Part shown: positions 27,664 through 35,597 of the stretch, one piece after another
How positions within the stretch are numbered: position 1 is the stretch's first letter
Layout of the letters: every line of letters starts with the position of its first letter
Origin: UBA937 sp031549725
GTDB lineage: Bacteria > Spirochaetota > Spirochaetia > Treponematales > Breznakiellaceae
Length of the DNA stretch: 64,000 nucleotides
NCBI GenBank assembly: GCA_031549725.1
Contig: JAVBPH010000012.1
Span: forward strand, 109,414-173,413
Direction: 5' to 3'
Notes under the pieces: model-generated
Databases searched by the model: none
Seen by the model: the letters and a program-made list of their open reading frames with translations, nothing else
Told to the model about the DNA's origin: nothing
Made by a program: the position numbers and the translations under genes

Positions 27664-28431
27664 ATGATAACAGCAGGAATCGATGTTGGCCTTGAATATA
27701 CAAAAGCTGTCGTAATGAAGGACAGCAAAGTCATCGGGAAGGCCTGCGGCTTTTCCGGCGGTGCAGGCCGCCCCGCTGCTGTACAGGCAATATATGATCA
27801 GGCTCTCGCGGAGGCGGGCATAAAGGCTTCCGATGTGGAGAAGGTGCTTTCGACCGGAAAAGGAAAGTTTGACGTGGTCTTTGCGGACGACAGATTAACC
27901 GAGGTTATCACGTCAGTCCGGGCAGCTGGAATTACAGCGTCCAATGTCACCATGGTGATCGATGCGGGGGCGGATGAGATCCTGGTGGCGACTCTGGAAG
28001 GGGAAAGGATCAAAGAATTCGTGACGAATCAGAAATGCGGAGCCGGACTGGGATTGTTCCTTGAGGGTATGGCTGACCGGTTTGAAATGACAATTGAGGA
28101 ATTAGGCACCCTGGAGGGTCCTCCGGCGGTGATGATAAACGACGGCTGCATTGTATTTGCGGAGCTGGACGCATTGAGCCTGGTAAACCGCGGGACGGAT
28201 CCGGGGGAAGTCTGCAAGGCGGTGATCGAGGTATGTGCCTTGAGGGCGAATACGACGATCAACGATATCTACAAACCGGACAAACAGTGTGTAGTGCTGA
28301 TGGGAGGACTGGCAAAAAACGGTGCTTTTTTACATGCGCTGGAGAGGATCTCGGGTATCAAATTCGTAATTCCCGAAGATCCGGTATATGCCGCTGCCAT
28401 GGGTGCAGCATCCCTTGCCGCATCTGGCTGA
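27664..28431 (+). CDS. BCR-type ASKHA ATPase subunit, second copy
   Basis: 255 residues, about 27 kDa. The phosphate-1 loop is GIDVGLEYTKAVV (5-17) with Leu-Glu in place of the usual Ser/Thr-Thr. The middle nucleotide segment VIDAGADEI differs from the GGQD-type of most members. Cluster cysteines are Cys125 (NQKCGAGLG) and Cys162 (NDGCIVFAE), and GGLAKNG lies near the C-terminus. The distinct size and motifs from the first ATPase suggest a hetero-dimeric electron-activating module as in BcrA/BcrD or BzdP/BzdQ. AGGAGG lies upstream. Last gene of the four. Confidence 0.86.
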   Translation: MITAGIDVGLEYTKAVVMKDSKVIGKACGFSGGAGRPAAVQAIYDQALAEAGIKASDVEKVLSTGKGKFDVVFADDRLTEVITSVRAAGITASNVTMVIDAGADEILVATLEGERIKEFVTNQKCGAGLGLFLEGMADRFEMTIEELGTLEGPPAVMINDGCIVFAELDALSLVNRGTDPGEVCKAVIEVCALRANTTINDIYKPDKQCVVLMGGLAKNGAFLHALERISGIKFVIPEDPVYAAAMGAASLAASG

Positions 28432-28590
28432 TAGCCGGGGGCTGGTACAAATTCGGTGCAGTCGGATGATTTCTCATTGATCAGACTTGTTCGATAAAGC
28501 GGAGTCCGACCGGTTATCGGACCAGTGCGGCAGTTTTGCAGCATAAGGACTGCAAAATATACTTTTTTTAGCGGAGTTGCGGAGAAACTT

Positions 28591-28615
28591 CATGTTTCAA
28601 ACAACATGCTTTTTT
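28591..28615 (+). terminator. Terminator hairpin, first of a tandem pair
   Basis: CATGTT (28591-28596) and AACATG (28603-28608) with a 6-nt loop, then C and six T. Lies 160 bp behind the second ATPase gene. Confidence 0.6.
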
Positions 28616-28640
28616 GATAATAGTCATATTAAAAATGTAT

Positions 28641-28662
28641 CATGTTACACAACATGTTTTTT
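28641..28662 (+). terminator. Terminator hairpin, second of a tandem pair
   Basis: CATGTT (28641-28646), ACAC loop, AACATG (28651-28656), then six T. It has the same stem as the first copy 50 bp upstream, so it probably arose by local duplication. Confidence 0.6.
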
Positions 28663-28736
28663 CCGCCCCGGGGAAAAACTCCTGCGTTGATATGCAAACA
28701 ATAAAACGTTTAAAAATCTTTTTTAAACGTTTTTGC

Positions 28737-28806
28737 TTGACAAATCAAAATTTCACTGGTAACATTTTTATTATGATAATCAAAATGTAGTTTTGACTAT
28801 CAAAAT
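28737..28806 (+). promoter_or_regulatory. Promoter and tandem operator of the cleavage-enzyme operon
   Basis: TTGACA (28737-28742), a 17-bp spacer similar to the two other copies, and TAACAT (28760-28765). Two 17-bp palindromes follow: ATTATGA-TAA-TCAAAAT (28770-28786) and GTTTTGA-CTA-TCAAAAT (28790-28806), 20 bp apart. Confidence 0.72.
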
Positions 28807-28975
28807 TGCAAAATTAGTTATGTTGCCTATGAAGGATTTATTTATGTCCGGGCAATCGGGAAGATATCCCATGAAGGAAAAGCGAAGACCCCGGGAAGAA
28901 CGGTCCAATCCGGAAGAGTTCCCTGGGAACTAGATGAGGTACTTTATTGGGAGAATTTGAAGGAGGGTTATCTAA

Positions 28976-29875
28976 ATGGGAAAGAAAAAAATAATCATTC
29001 TTGTGGCGGTTAACGGGAGCCAGAGTACGGAACTGGGTTCACATATTCCGCTTTCGCCGGAGGATATTGCCAAAGAAACCGCAAAATGCGCCGGGGCCGG
29101 TGCGAGCATCGTACATATTCATGCCAGGGATCCGAAAACAGGACTGGCCTCGGCTGACCCGGCGGTGTTCAGCGAAATTATCCGGCAGATCCGCAGGGAA
29201 ACGGATATACTGGTCCAGACCACCACGGGCATCGGGCAGCAGCGGGACCCGGTTACCGGTGAGGTGAAGTGGCCATCGGCGGAACAGCGCCTTGGTCTCC
29301 TGGGGATTGAGCCGGCGCAGGATATGGTGACGGTCCCCCTGGGCAGCTGGGATTTTATTCATCCCGCGGGCAATCAGCCTGATTCCCGGATATATCTGAA
29401 TCCTCCTGACTTTATCAAAGCAAACATTGAACGTATGAAGAAATCAAAATTTACCTGGGAGATGGAAATCGGTGAAGTGGGTTTTCTCTACAACGCCCTT
29501 AGGCTTTCCGAACAGGGGGTCTTTGACAGAAACGACCCCTCCTTCTGGCTTGACTATCTTTTAGGGTACGGAGCTATGCCCGCCAATGCCCGGCAGCTTA
29601 TGTTCATTTCCGAGGAAGGGAAGCGGCTCTTCCCCCAGGCGCGGTGGGAAGTTAACGCCACGGGACTCAATATGTTCCCGATGAACACCATTGGTGTTGG
29701 CCTGGGCTGCGATATCGTAAGGGTGGGATTCGAAGACAACATCTTCCTTCCCGACGGTCATCAGGCGAAACATAATTATGAACTGGTAGAGGCCATGGCT
29801 TCCATCATCCGGTATATGGGTCAGGAAGTGGCGAATACAAAGGATGCCCGGGAAATCATGCGGGTTAAAAAGTAA
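28976..29875 (+). CDS. Beta-keto acid cleavage enzyme (BKACE, DUF849 family)
   Basis: 299 residues. Members are zinc-dependent TIM-barrel enzymes that condense a beta-keto acid with acetyl-CoA and release acetoacetate plus a new acyl-CoA; the founding case is 3-keto-5-aminohexanoate cleavage in lysine fermentation. Seen: the metal-binding HIHAR motif (His47, His49), the N-terminal PLSPEDIAKETAKCAGAGAS, the TTTGIG segment and a GLGCDIVRVGFEDN segment near residue 240. Substrate specificity is set by pocket residues I cannot judge. AGGAGGG precedes the ATG. First gene of an operon of about eight genes behind the third operator copy. Confidence 0.9.
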   Translation: MGKKKIIILVAVNGSQSTELGSHIPLSPEDIAKETAKCAGAGASIVHIHARDPKTGLASADPAVFSEIIRQIRRETDILVQTTTGIGQQRDPVTGEVKWPSAEQRLGLLGIEPAQDMVTVPLGSWDFIHPAGNQPDSRIYLNPPDFIKANIERMKKSKFTWEMEIGEVGFLYNALRLSEQGVFDRNDPSFWLDYLLGYGAMPANARQLMFISEEGKRLFPQARWEVNATGLNMFPMNTIGVGLGCDIVRVGFEDNIFLPDGHQAKHNYELVEAMASIIRYMGQEVANTKDAREIMRVKK

Positions 29876-29928
29876 TCACCCTGTCGTGTGGGGTTCATTC
29901 GGTTTTTGGATGAAGGAGTGTAACGGAA

Positions 29929-30687
29929 ATGGGTAGACTGGAAGGAAAAATAGCGGCTATTACCGGCGCCGGGTCCGGAATTGGACAGCAGGCAGCGATA
30001 TTGTTTGCCAAAGAGGGTGCCAGCGTGGCGGTGCTGGAACTCAACGCTGATGCGGGCAGGGAAACCGTGTCCAGGATTGAACAGGCCGGGGGAAGGGCAA
30101 TCTTCTGCGAGACGGACGTCAGCAAACCCGAAAGCGTGGAAGCGGCGATAGGGAAGATTATCAAAGCCTTTGGAATGATCACCGTCATGTATAACAATGC
30201 CGGCGGTTCTAGCCCGAAGGACGGCAACGTCGTTAATTGTTCAATCGACGAATTCTGGCGGGCGATAAGTCTTGACCTGTTCGGTACATGGCTGTGCTGC
30301 CGGAATGCCATCCCCTACATGATCAAAGCCGGTGGCGGCGTCATCATCAATACGATTTCTAATGTCGCGCTCCAGGGGGTTGCCAATTTAAGTGCATATT
30401 CCGCATCCAAGGGCGGCGTGGTTTCGTTGAGCCGTGCCATGGCGGTGGATTTTGCCCCCCATCACATACGGGTCAACATGATCGAGCCCTCGGCAACCCT
30501 GACGGACCGGCTTAAAAAACGCCTGGAAAACCCCGACGGACCGGCTTCAAAAATCGCCGATGGGCATCTTCTGGGACTGATGGAGCCCTACGACATTGCC
30601 AATGCGGCCTTGTTCCTGGCCAGCGACGAATCCAGGAAAATGACCGGCAGCATAGTCGCTGTTGACAGCGGCGTCACCATCCATTAA
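29929..30687 (+). CDS. Short-chain dehydrogenase/reductase
   Basis: 252 residues, classical SDR. The NAD(P) motif is TGAGSGIG (12-19), followed by NNAGG (89-93); the catalytic triad is Ser144, Tyr157 and Lys161 (YSASK). Glu/Asn rather than basic residues follow the second strand (VLELNA), which favours NAD over NADP. It may oxidise a hydroxy acid to the beta-keto acid used by the cleavage enzyme upstream, an inference from gene order. Confidence 0.9.
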   Translation: MGRLEGKIAAITGAGSGIGQQAAILFAKEGASVAVLELNADAGRETVSRIEQAGGRAIFCETDVSKPESVEAAIGKIIKAFGMITVMYNNAGGSSPKDGNVVNCSIDEFWRAISLDLFGTWLCCRNAIPYMIKAGGGVIINTISNVALQGVANLSAYSASKGGVVSLSRAMAVDFAPHHIRVNMIEPSATLTDRLKKRLENPDGPASKIADGHLLGLMEPYDIANAALFLASDESRKMTGSIVAVDSGVTIH

Positions 30688-30700
30688 AGGAGTCCGCAGA

Positions 30701-31336
30701 ATGAAGACAGTAATGATTTACGGTGATTCCCTGACCTGGGGGTATATCCCCGGGACTGGAGAACGGCTGCCCTTTGAAAAAAGATGGCCCGGTGTAGTAC
30801 AGGCGAAGCTCGGGAACGATATACGTATTGTTGAGGAAGCACTGAACGGGAGGACAACCCTCTGGGAAGATTCCTTTCTGCCGGACCGGGATGGACGTAA
30901 ATTCCTTCCCATGCTTCTCGAAGCCCATTCCCCGATTGATCTTTTTGTGCTCCTCCTGGGCGGAAACGATCTGCAATCCTACCGGGGTTTAACCGCTGCC
31001 GAGGCTGCCCGGGGCTGCCGTACCCTTGTTCAGATCGCCAAAAAAAGCGGCTGCGGACCCAAAGGCGGGGCGCCAAAAATTCTGCTGATTGCTCCTCCTC
31101 CATTGGGCAAGGCCGTGGGTTTCCAGAGACTTCTTTTTATTGACCGGGAAGCGGAATCACGCAAACTGCCGGGCATGTATGAGGAAGTGGCAAAATTTAT
31201 GGGCTGCGCATTTTTTGATGCATCCAGGGTCGCTTCTCCAAGCCCCATTGACGGCGTTCATATCGATGAAGAAGGACAGCAGAAACTGGGACTGGCCCTG
31301 GCGGATGTGATAAAGGGGATTATTAACGGCGCCTGA
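30701..31336 (+). CDS. SGNH-family esterase/hydrolase
   Basis: 211 residues from the ATG at 30701 (AAGGAG upstream, 13 bp after the SDR stop). SGNH blocks: YGDSLTWG with nucleophile Ser10, the Gly of block II, GGND (block III) and DGVHIDEEG with the catalytic Asp-His near residue 190. There is no signal peptide, so it acts in the cytoplasm, unlike most secreted lipases. Related enzymes are arylesterases or remove acyl groups. Presence in a catabolic operon suggests ester or lactone hydrolysis of the imported compound. Confidence 0.85.
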   Translation: MKTVMIYGDSLTWGYIPGTGERLPFEKRWPGVVQAKLGNDIRIVEEALNGRTTLWEDSFLPDRDGRKFLPMLLEAHSPIDLFVLLLGGNDLQSYRGLTAAEAARGCRTLVQIAKKSGCGPKGGAPKILLIAPPPLGKAVGFQRLLFIDREAESRKLPGMYEEVAKFMGCAFFDASRVASPSPIDGVHIDEEGQQKLGLALADVIKGIINGA

Positions 31337-31369
31337 CCAAAGCGCGTCAGTTTCAATATAAGGTGTACC

Positions 31370-32041
31370 ATGAGCAGCAGAAAAAAGAAGGTTGCGATAA
31401 TCGAATCCACCCTGGTTCCTCTTGGGGAACTAAAAGATACGTTTAAGAGGCTTATGCCCGACGTGACGATTACCACTTTCCTCGACGAAAGTCTTTTGAC
31501 CGAAATGGAGGAAAATAACCGTCTTACCCCGGACATCATTAAACGGTACTGCATATATGCGGTTCTGGCTGAATCAATCGGAAGCGATATGATATTCAAC
31601 CAGTGTTCCTCCATTGCGGAATCGGTGGATGTCGCCCAAAGGATCGTAAAGATCCCCATACTAAGGACGGACCTCCCCATGGCTGAGCAGGCCGTGGAAA
31701 CGGGAAAACGCATCGGCATTATTGCCACGGCCTACACCACCGTGGACTCGACAACCAATCTTATTAAAAAAATAGCCCGGGACCGGGGAAAGGAAGTGAC
31801 CATCGTAACCCGTATGCACCGGGATGCTTTTCTCCTCCAGGCAAAGGGAGACCGGGAAGAACACAACCGTATTCTTATTGAATCGATTAAAACGCTCCAG
31901 AACGAGACCGACGTTATAGTTCTTGCCCAGGGGAGTATGGCGGTACTCCTTGCTGATCTAAAAGAAATAAAAGTTCCCGTTTTAACCAGCCTCGAGTCGG
32001 GGGTCCTCCGGTGCAAGGAAATGCTGGAGAAGATGGAATGA
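31370..32041 (+). CDS. Asp/Glu/hydantoin racemase superfamily protein with one catalytic Cys
   Basis: 223 residues. The fold is recognisable from the first catalytic-cysteine region NQCSS (Cys79) and the repeated GKRIGIIATAYTT segment. The second catalytic position reads VLAQGSMA (near residue 185) where two-base racemases have a Cys, so classical racemisation is unlikely. Superfamily members with a single Cys include decarboxylases and isomerases. The start follows a TAAGGTGTACC stretch; the next gene begins 10 bp downstream. Confidence 0.78.
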   Translation: MSSRKKKVAIIESTLVPLGELKDTFKRLMPDVTITTFLDESLLTEMEENNRLTPDIIKRYCIYAVLAESIGSDMIFNQCSSIAESVDVAQRIVKIPILRTDLPMAEQAVETGKRIGIIATAYTTVDSTTNLIKKIARDRGKEVTIVTRMHRDAFLLQAKGDREEHNRILIESIKTLQNETDVIVLAQGSMAVLLADLKEIKVPVLTSLESGVLRCKEMLEKME

Positions 32042-32051
32042 AGGAGTGGTT

Positions 32052-32897
32052 ATGAACAAAGCGGATCTTGTGGAACTTGAAAAAAAAGCATGCCAGGCCA
32101 GGCTTCAGCTGGTCCACATGTTTGGCCAGGGAAAAGCCCATCATTTCGGCGGGTCCCTGTCCTGTACTGACCTGCTCACCGCCCTGTACTTTCATGCGAT
32201 GCGTTATACCGCTGAAACCATGTATGACCCGTCCCGGGACCGCTTTATCATGAGTAAAGGACATTCTGTCCCGGCGCAGTATGTCATGCTGTCCATGCTG
32301 GGAATTATTCCGGAGACGGAGCTGAAAACGATCAAGCAGATTGGTACGAGGCTCCAGGGGCACCCGGACCTTCTTAAAACGCCGGGTATCGAAGCACCCA
32401 CGGGTTCCCTGGGGCAGGGCCTTGCCTTTGGCAACGGGATAGCATTGGCGGGCCGCATGGACAAGCTTGATTTTAAGGTCTATGTGATGCTCGGTGACGG
32501 CGAATTGCAGGAAGGCGAGGTGTGGGAAGCCGCCATGGCAAGTTCCCACTTTAAACTGAATAATGTATGCGCGCTGATTGACCGGAACAGATTTCAGAGC
32601 CAGGGAACCGTGGAAGATCTGATGAAAGTGGAACCCCTGGAAGAAAAATGGAAGTCCTTCGGGTGGAACGTGCAACGTATTGACGGACACAATCTGTACG
32701 AGATATGCGAAGCCCTGGATATGCTAAAAAAGGCGGATACTGACAAACCCCTGGTTATAATTGCGGATACGGTTAAAGGCAAGGGCGTCAGTTTTATGGA
32801 GAATACCTATAAATACCATAATGCGTCCCTCAACGAGGAACAATTCCATCAGGCTGAAACTGAGATTCTGAACAGACTCAAACAGCTTGAAGTGTAG
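32052..32897 (+). CDS. Transketolase-like N-terminal subunit (ThDP-binding)
   Basis: 281 residues from the ATG at 32052 with AAGGAG spaced correctly; a GTG two codons upstream lies inside that site. The thiamine diphosphate motif GDGELQEGEVWEA plus the downstream Asn (LIDRN) is complete, and GKAHHFGGSLSCTDLL and MSKGHSVPAQY are typical. Split transketolases occur in many anaerobes and often serve specialised sugar or ketol pathways instead of the pentose phosphate cycle. The partner subunit follows 19 bp downstream. Confidence 0.92.
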   Translation: MNKADLVELEKKACQARLQLVHMFGQGKAHHFGGSLSCTDLLTALYFHAMRYTAETMYDPSRDRFIMSKGHSVPAQYVMLSMLGIIPETELKTIKQIGTRLQGHPDLLKTPGIEAPTGSLGQGLAFGNGIALAGRMDKLDFKVYVMLGDGELQEGEVWEAAMASSHFKLNNVCALIDRNRFQSQGTVEDLMKVEPLEEKWKSFGWNVQRIDGHNLYEICEALDMLKKADTDKPLVIIADTVKGKGVSFMENTYKYHNASLNEEQFHQAETEILNRLKQLEV

Positions 32898-32916
32898 TGG
32901 AGAAGGGGAGGTCACA

Positions 32917-33873
32917 ATGGCGGATCGCAGTAAGGAAGAAACAAGAGACCGGTTTGGTGAAACCCTCGTCGATTTGGCGAAACAATTCAACAATATCGTA
33001 GCGATGGACTGCGACCTGGGACGTTCAACCCGGTCCTACAGGATTACCGAGGTGGACCCCGGGCGCTTCATCGAAATGGGTATTGCCGAACAAAACATGA
33101 TTTCCACCGCCGCTGGTATGGCCAGTATGGGGAAGGTTGTATTCGTCAACTCCTTTGCCGTGTTTATTACCGGCAGGTGTTTTGACCAGATCAGGCAGCA
33201 GGTAGCCCTGCCCAGGCTGAACGTAAAAATCTGCGGATCCAGCGGCGGTATTACCCTCGGCCCCGATGGAGCGACCCATCAATCCGTCGCGGACGTTGCC
33301 CTGATGCGTTCCCTGCCCAACATGACCATCATCGTACCGGCCGACGGCAACCAGACGGAACAGGCCGTACGGAGTGCATATCAATACAAGGGCCCGGTGT
33401 ATATGCGTTTGTCCCGGTATCCTGTGGGTGAAATATTTGCTCCCGGAAAAGACTTTGTAATTGGAAAGGGCAGCATCATAAGAAAAGGAAAAAAAGTTGC
33501 GCTCATCTCCTGCGGACCAATACTGAAAAATGTGATAGAGGCGGCGGATATTCTGGAAGCCGCCCATATCAATGCGGGAATCGTTAACCTTCCCACAATA
33601 AAACCCATTGACAGTGAACTCCTGGGTGACATTGCCGGGGAGTATGAACTCTTTGTCACCATCGAGGAACACAGTATTATCGGCGGCCTGGGCAGCGCGG
33701 TTGCCGAATGTATTTGTGCTCCCGGTTTTTCCCCTGGCATGCCCCGGCTTCTGCGCCTCGGTGTACAGGATGCCTTTGGAGAGTCGGGAAGCGCGGAGGA
33801 ACTGCTGCGGAAGCACGGTCTTGATGCCCGGGGGATCGCCAATTCTGTTATTAAAACCATGGAAATAAAATGA
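32917..33873 (+). CDS. Transketolase-like C-terminal subunit
   Basis: 318 residues from the ATG at 32917 (GGGGAGG upstream); an earlier TTG overlaps the previous gene. The pyrimidine-binding domain holds the activating Glu in MGIAEQNM and the GGITLGPDGATHQSVADVA segment; the C-terminal domain follows from about residue 190. Together with the N-terminal subunit it makes a complete enzyme that moves a two-carbon ketol unit. The sugar substrate is unknown. Confidence 0.92.
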   Translation: MADRSKEETRDRFGETLVDLAKQFNNIVAMDCDLGRSTRSYRITEVDPGRFIEMGIAEQNMISTAAGMASMGKVVFVNSFAVFITGRCFDQIRQQVALPRLNVKICGSSGGITLGPDGATHQSVADVALMRSLPNMTIIVPADGNQTEQAVRSAYQYKGPVYMRLSRYPVGEIFAPGKDFVIGKGSIIRKGKKVALISCGPILKNVIEAADILEAAHINAGIVNLPTIKPIDSELLGDIAGEYELFVTIEEHSIIGGLGSAVAECICAPGFSPGMPRLLRLGVQDAFGESGSAEELLRKHGLDARGIANSVIKTMEIK

Positions 33874-33909
33874 CCGGCGAGAATGGCGGATAATTCGTAA
33901 TGTTTTGTA

Positions 33910-33946
33910 ATCTACGTATTCAAAATAATAGTTTGAATATTAAAAC
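33910..33946 (+). promoter_or_regulatory. Degenerate tandem IclR-type operator before the aldehyde dehydrogenase gene
   Basis: The spacing is the same as in the other copies: ATCTACG-TAT-TCAAAAT (33910-33926) and AGTTTGA-ATA-TTAAAAC (33930-33946), 20 bp centre to centre. Only some half-sites match. No convincing -35/-10 pair is seen, so it may be an internal regulatory site. Confidence 0.4.
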
Positions 33947-33972
33947 ATAGAAATTTTACTTTGGAGTACATT

Positions 33973-35484
33973 ATGGAAATTGAAAAATTAAAGTACTGCT
34001 GCAACGGACAATGGCTGGAGTCATCCACGGATAAATGGCTGGATATCTACGATCCCAGCAAAGGTGAAGTGATCGCCAAGGCCCCGTGCTGTACCGCCAA
34101 AGAAGTGGAATCGGTACTCGAAGCGGCACAGAAAGCATATGTTTCCTGGTCAAAAACACCGGTCATTAAACGGACCCAGGTTCTTTTTAAATTCCGGGAT
34201 CTTGTTATTGAACATATGGACGAGCTTACCCGCATGGTTGCCCGGGAAAACGGCAAGGTGTGGAGTGAAGCCGAGGGCGATATCCTTAAGGTTAAGGAAC
34301 CGGTGGAATTGGCCTGCGGCGCCGCCATGCTTATGCAGGGGGAATCGCTTTTTAATACCAGCACGGGTTACGACTCGGTATCCTACCGGGAACCCATCGG
34401 TGTATTTGCCGGGATTGTTCCGTTTAATTTTCCCGCAATGATACCCTTTGGCTGGATGACACCGCTGTGTATTGCCGCGGGAAACTGTATAGTTCTTAAA
34501 TCTTCAAGCGTCACCCCCATGACCAGTATACGGCTTTTGGAACTGCTCCAGGAAGCGGGGCTGCCCCCGGGTGTCGTGAGTATCATCACCGCCGGCCGGG
34601 ATGTGGCTGATATGCTGCTTACCCATCCCATCGTCAAGGGTATCTGTTTTGTAGGTACCACCGAAGCGGGACTGACAATTTACTCCCGGGCAGCCGGTAC
34701 GGGTAAACGGGTTCAGGCCCAGTGTGAAGCAAAGAACCACGCCCTGGTTATGGACGATGCGGTGCTTGACCGTACCGCCCGGGGCATCATCAATTCATCC
34801 TTCGGCTGTGCGGGAGAGCGCTGCATGGCACTGCCGGTCGTTGTTGCCCAGGAAGGTATTGCGGACAAACTTGTTGAGGCGATTGTGAAAAACGCCAGGG
34901 CCTTAAAGATCGGCTGCGCCTACGACAGGGTATCCGAATTGGGACCAGTGGTTAATCAAAAACACATGGAATCAATCCTTGGCTGGATTGACCAGGGTAT
35001 CAGGGAAGGGGCGAAGCTTGTGCTGGATGGCCGGGATATAAAGGTCAAAGGATTTGAAAAGGGCTTTTTTATCGGCCCCACAATTCTTGATTATGTAACA
35101 CCCGAAATGAGCGTGGGCCGGGAGGAAATATTCGGTCCCGTACTCTGCATCAAACGGGTAAAAACCTTTGAGGAAGGAATCGCTCTCATTAACAGCAACC
35201 CCTTTGCCAACGGTGCGGTGATCTACACTTCGAGCGGTTACTACGCCCGCAACTTCGCCCTGAACATCGACGGCGGCATGGTCGGCGTCAATGTGGGTAT
35301 TCCGGTTCCTGTGGGCATGTTTCCCTTTGCCGGCCACAAGCAGTCCTTCTTCGGTGATCTGCACTGCCTGGGCAAGGACGGTATACAGTTCTTTACCGAG
35401 ACAAAGGTTGTTACCTCCACCTGGTTCGACGAAGAATCCGCAAAAATGAAGGTAGACACCTGGGACGGTTCCATCGGGGGGTAA
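33973..35484 (+). CDS. mmsA: CoA-acylating methylmalonate-semialdehyde dehydrogenase family
   Basis: 503 residues from the ATG at 33973 (TTTGGAG upstream). Aldehyde dehydrogenase superfamily with the MMSDH pattern: catalytic Cys284 in GCAGERCMALPVV, the AKNHALVM segment in place of the usual Glu-Leu-Gly-Gly, and VGTTEAG in the NAD site. Known members convert malonate or methylmalonate semialdehyde with CoA and NAD to acetyl-CoA or propionyl-CoA and CO2, as in inositol and valine breakdown. Here it probably performs the energy-conserving last oxidation. It starts after a 99-bp gap with a weak operator copy. Confidence 0.9.
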   Translation: MEIEKLKYCCNGQWLESSTDKWLDIYDPSKGEVIAKAPCCTAKEVESVLEAAQKAYVSWSKTPVIKRTQVLFKFRDLVIEHMDELTRMVARENGKVWSEAEGDILKVKEPVELACGAAMLMQGESLFNTSTGYDSVSYREPIGVFAGIVPFNFPAMIPFGWMTPLCIAAGNCIVLKSSSVTPMTSIRLLELLQEAGLPPGVVSIITAGRDVADMLLTHPIVKGICFVGTTEAGLTIYSRAAGTGKRVQAQCEAKNHALVMDDAVLDRTARGIINSSFGCAGERCMALPVVVAQEGIADKLVEAIVKNARALKIGCAYDRVSELGPVVNQKHMESILGWIDQGIREGAKLVLDGRDIKVKGFEKGFFIGPTILDYVTPEMSVGREEIFGPVLCIKRVKTFEEGIALINSNPFANGAVIYTSSGYYARNFALNIDGGMVGVNVGIPVPVGMFPFAGHKQSFFGDLHCLGKDGIQFFTETKVVTSTWFDEESAKMKVDTWDGSIGG

Positions 35485-35597
35485 TGGCAGCATTAGTGTT
35501 TACCTGCTCAGGCAGTGGGTGAATAGCAGTAAAGGAAAGGAGTGTCCCGAAGGAAGAAGGCATAACCCTGGCATTCCTGATAAAAGGAGATAAGGAA

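Larger units (their letters stand above)
28432..28975. other. Long intergenic region between two catabolic operons
   Basis: No plausible gene. It contains two stem-loops (GTCCGA/TCGGAC at 28504-28522 and TTTTGCAG/CTGCAAAA at 28534-28557), two tandem terminators (28591-28615 and 28641-28662) and the third promoter-operator copy (28737-28806). About 170 bp of leader separate the operator from the next start codon. Confidence 0.5.

Noticed and set aside
32052..33873. Transketolase in two pieces considered as a frameshifted gene
   Set aside because: Each piece has its own ribosome site and start, and the break lies at the usual domain boundary of split transketolases.
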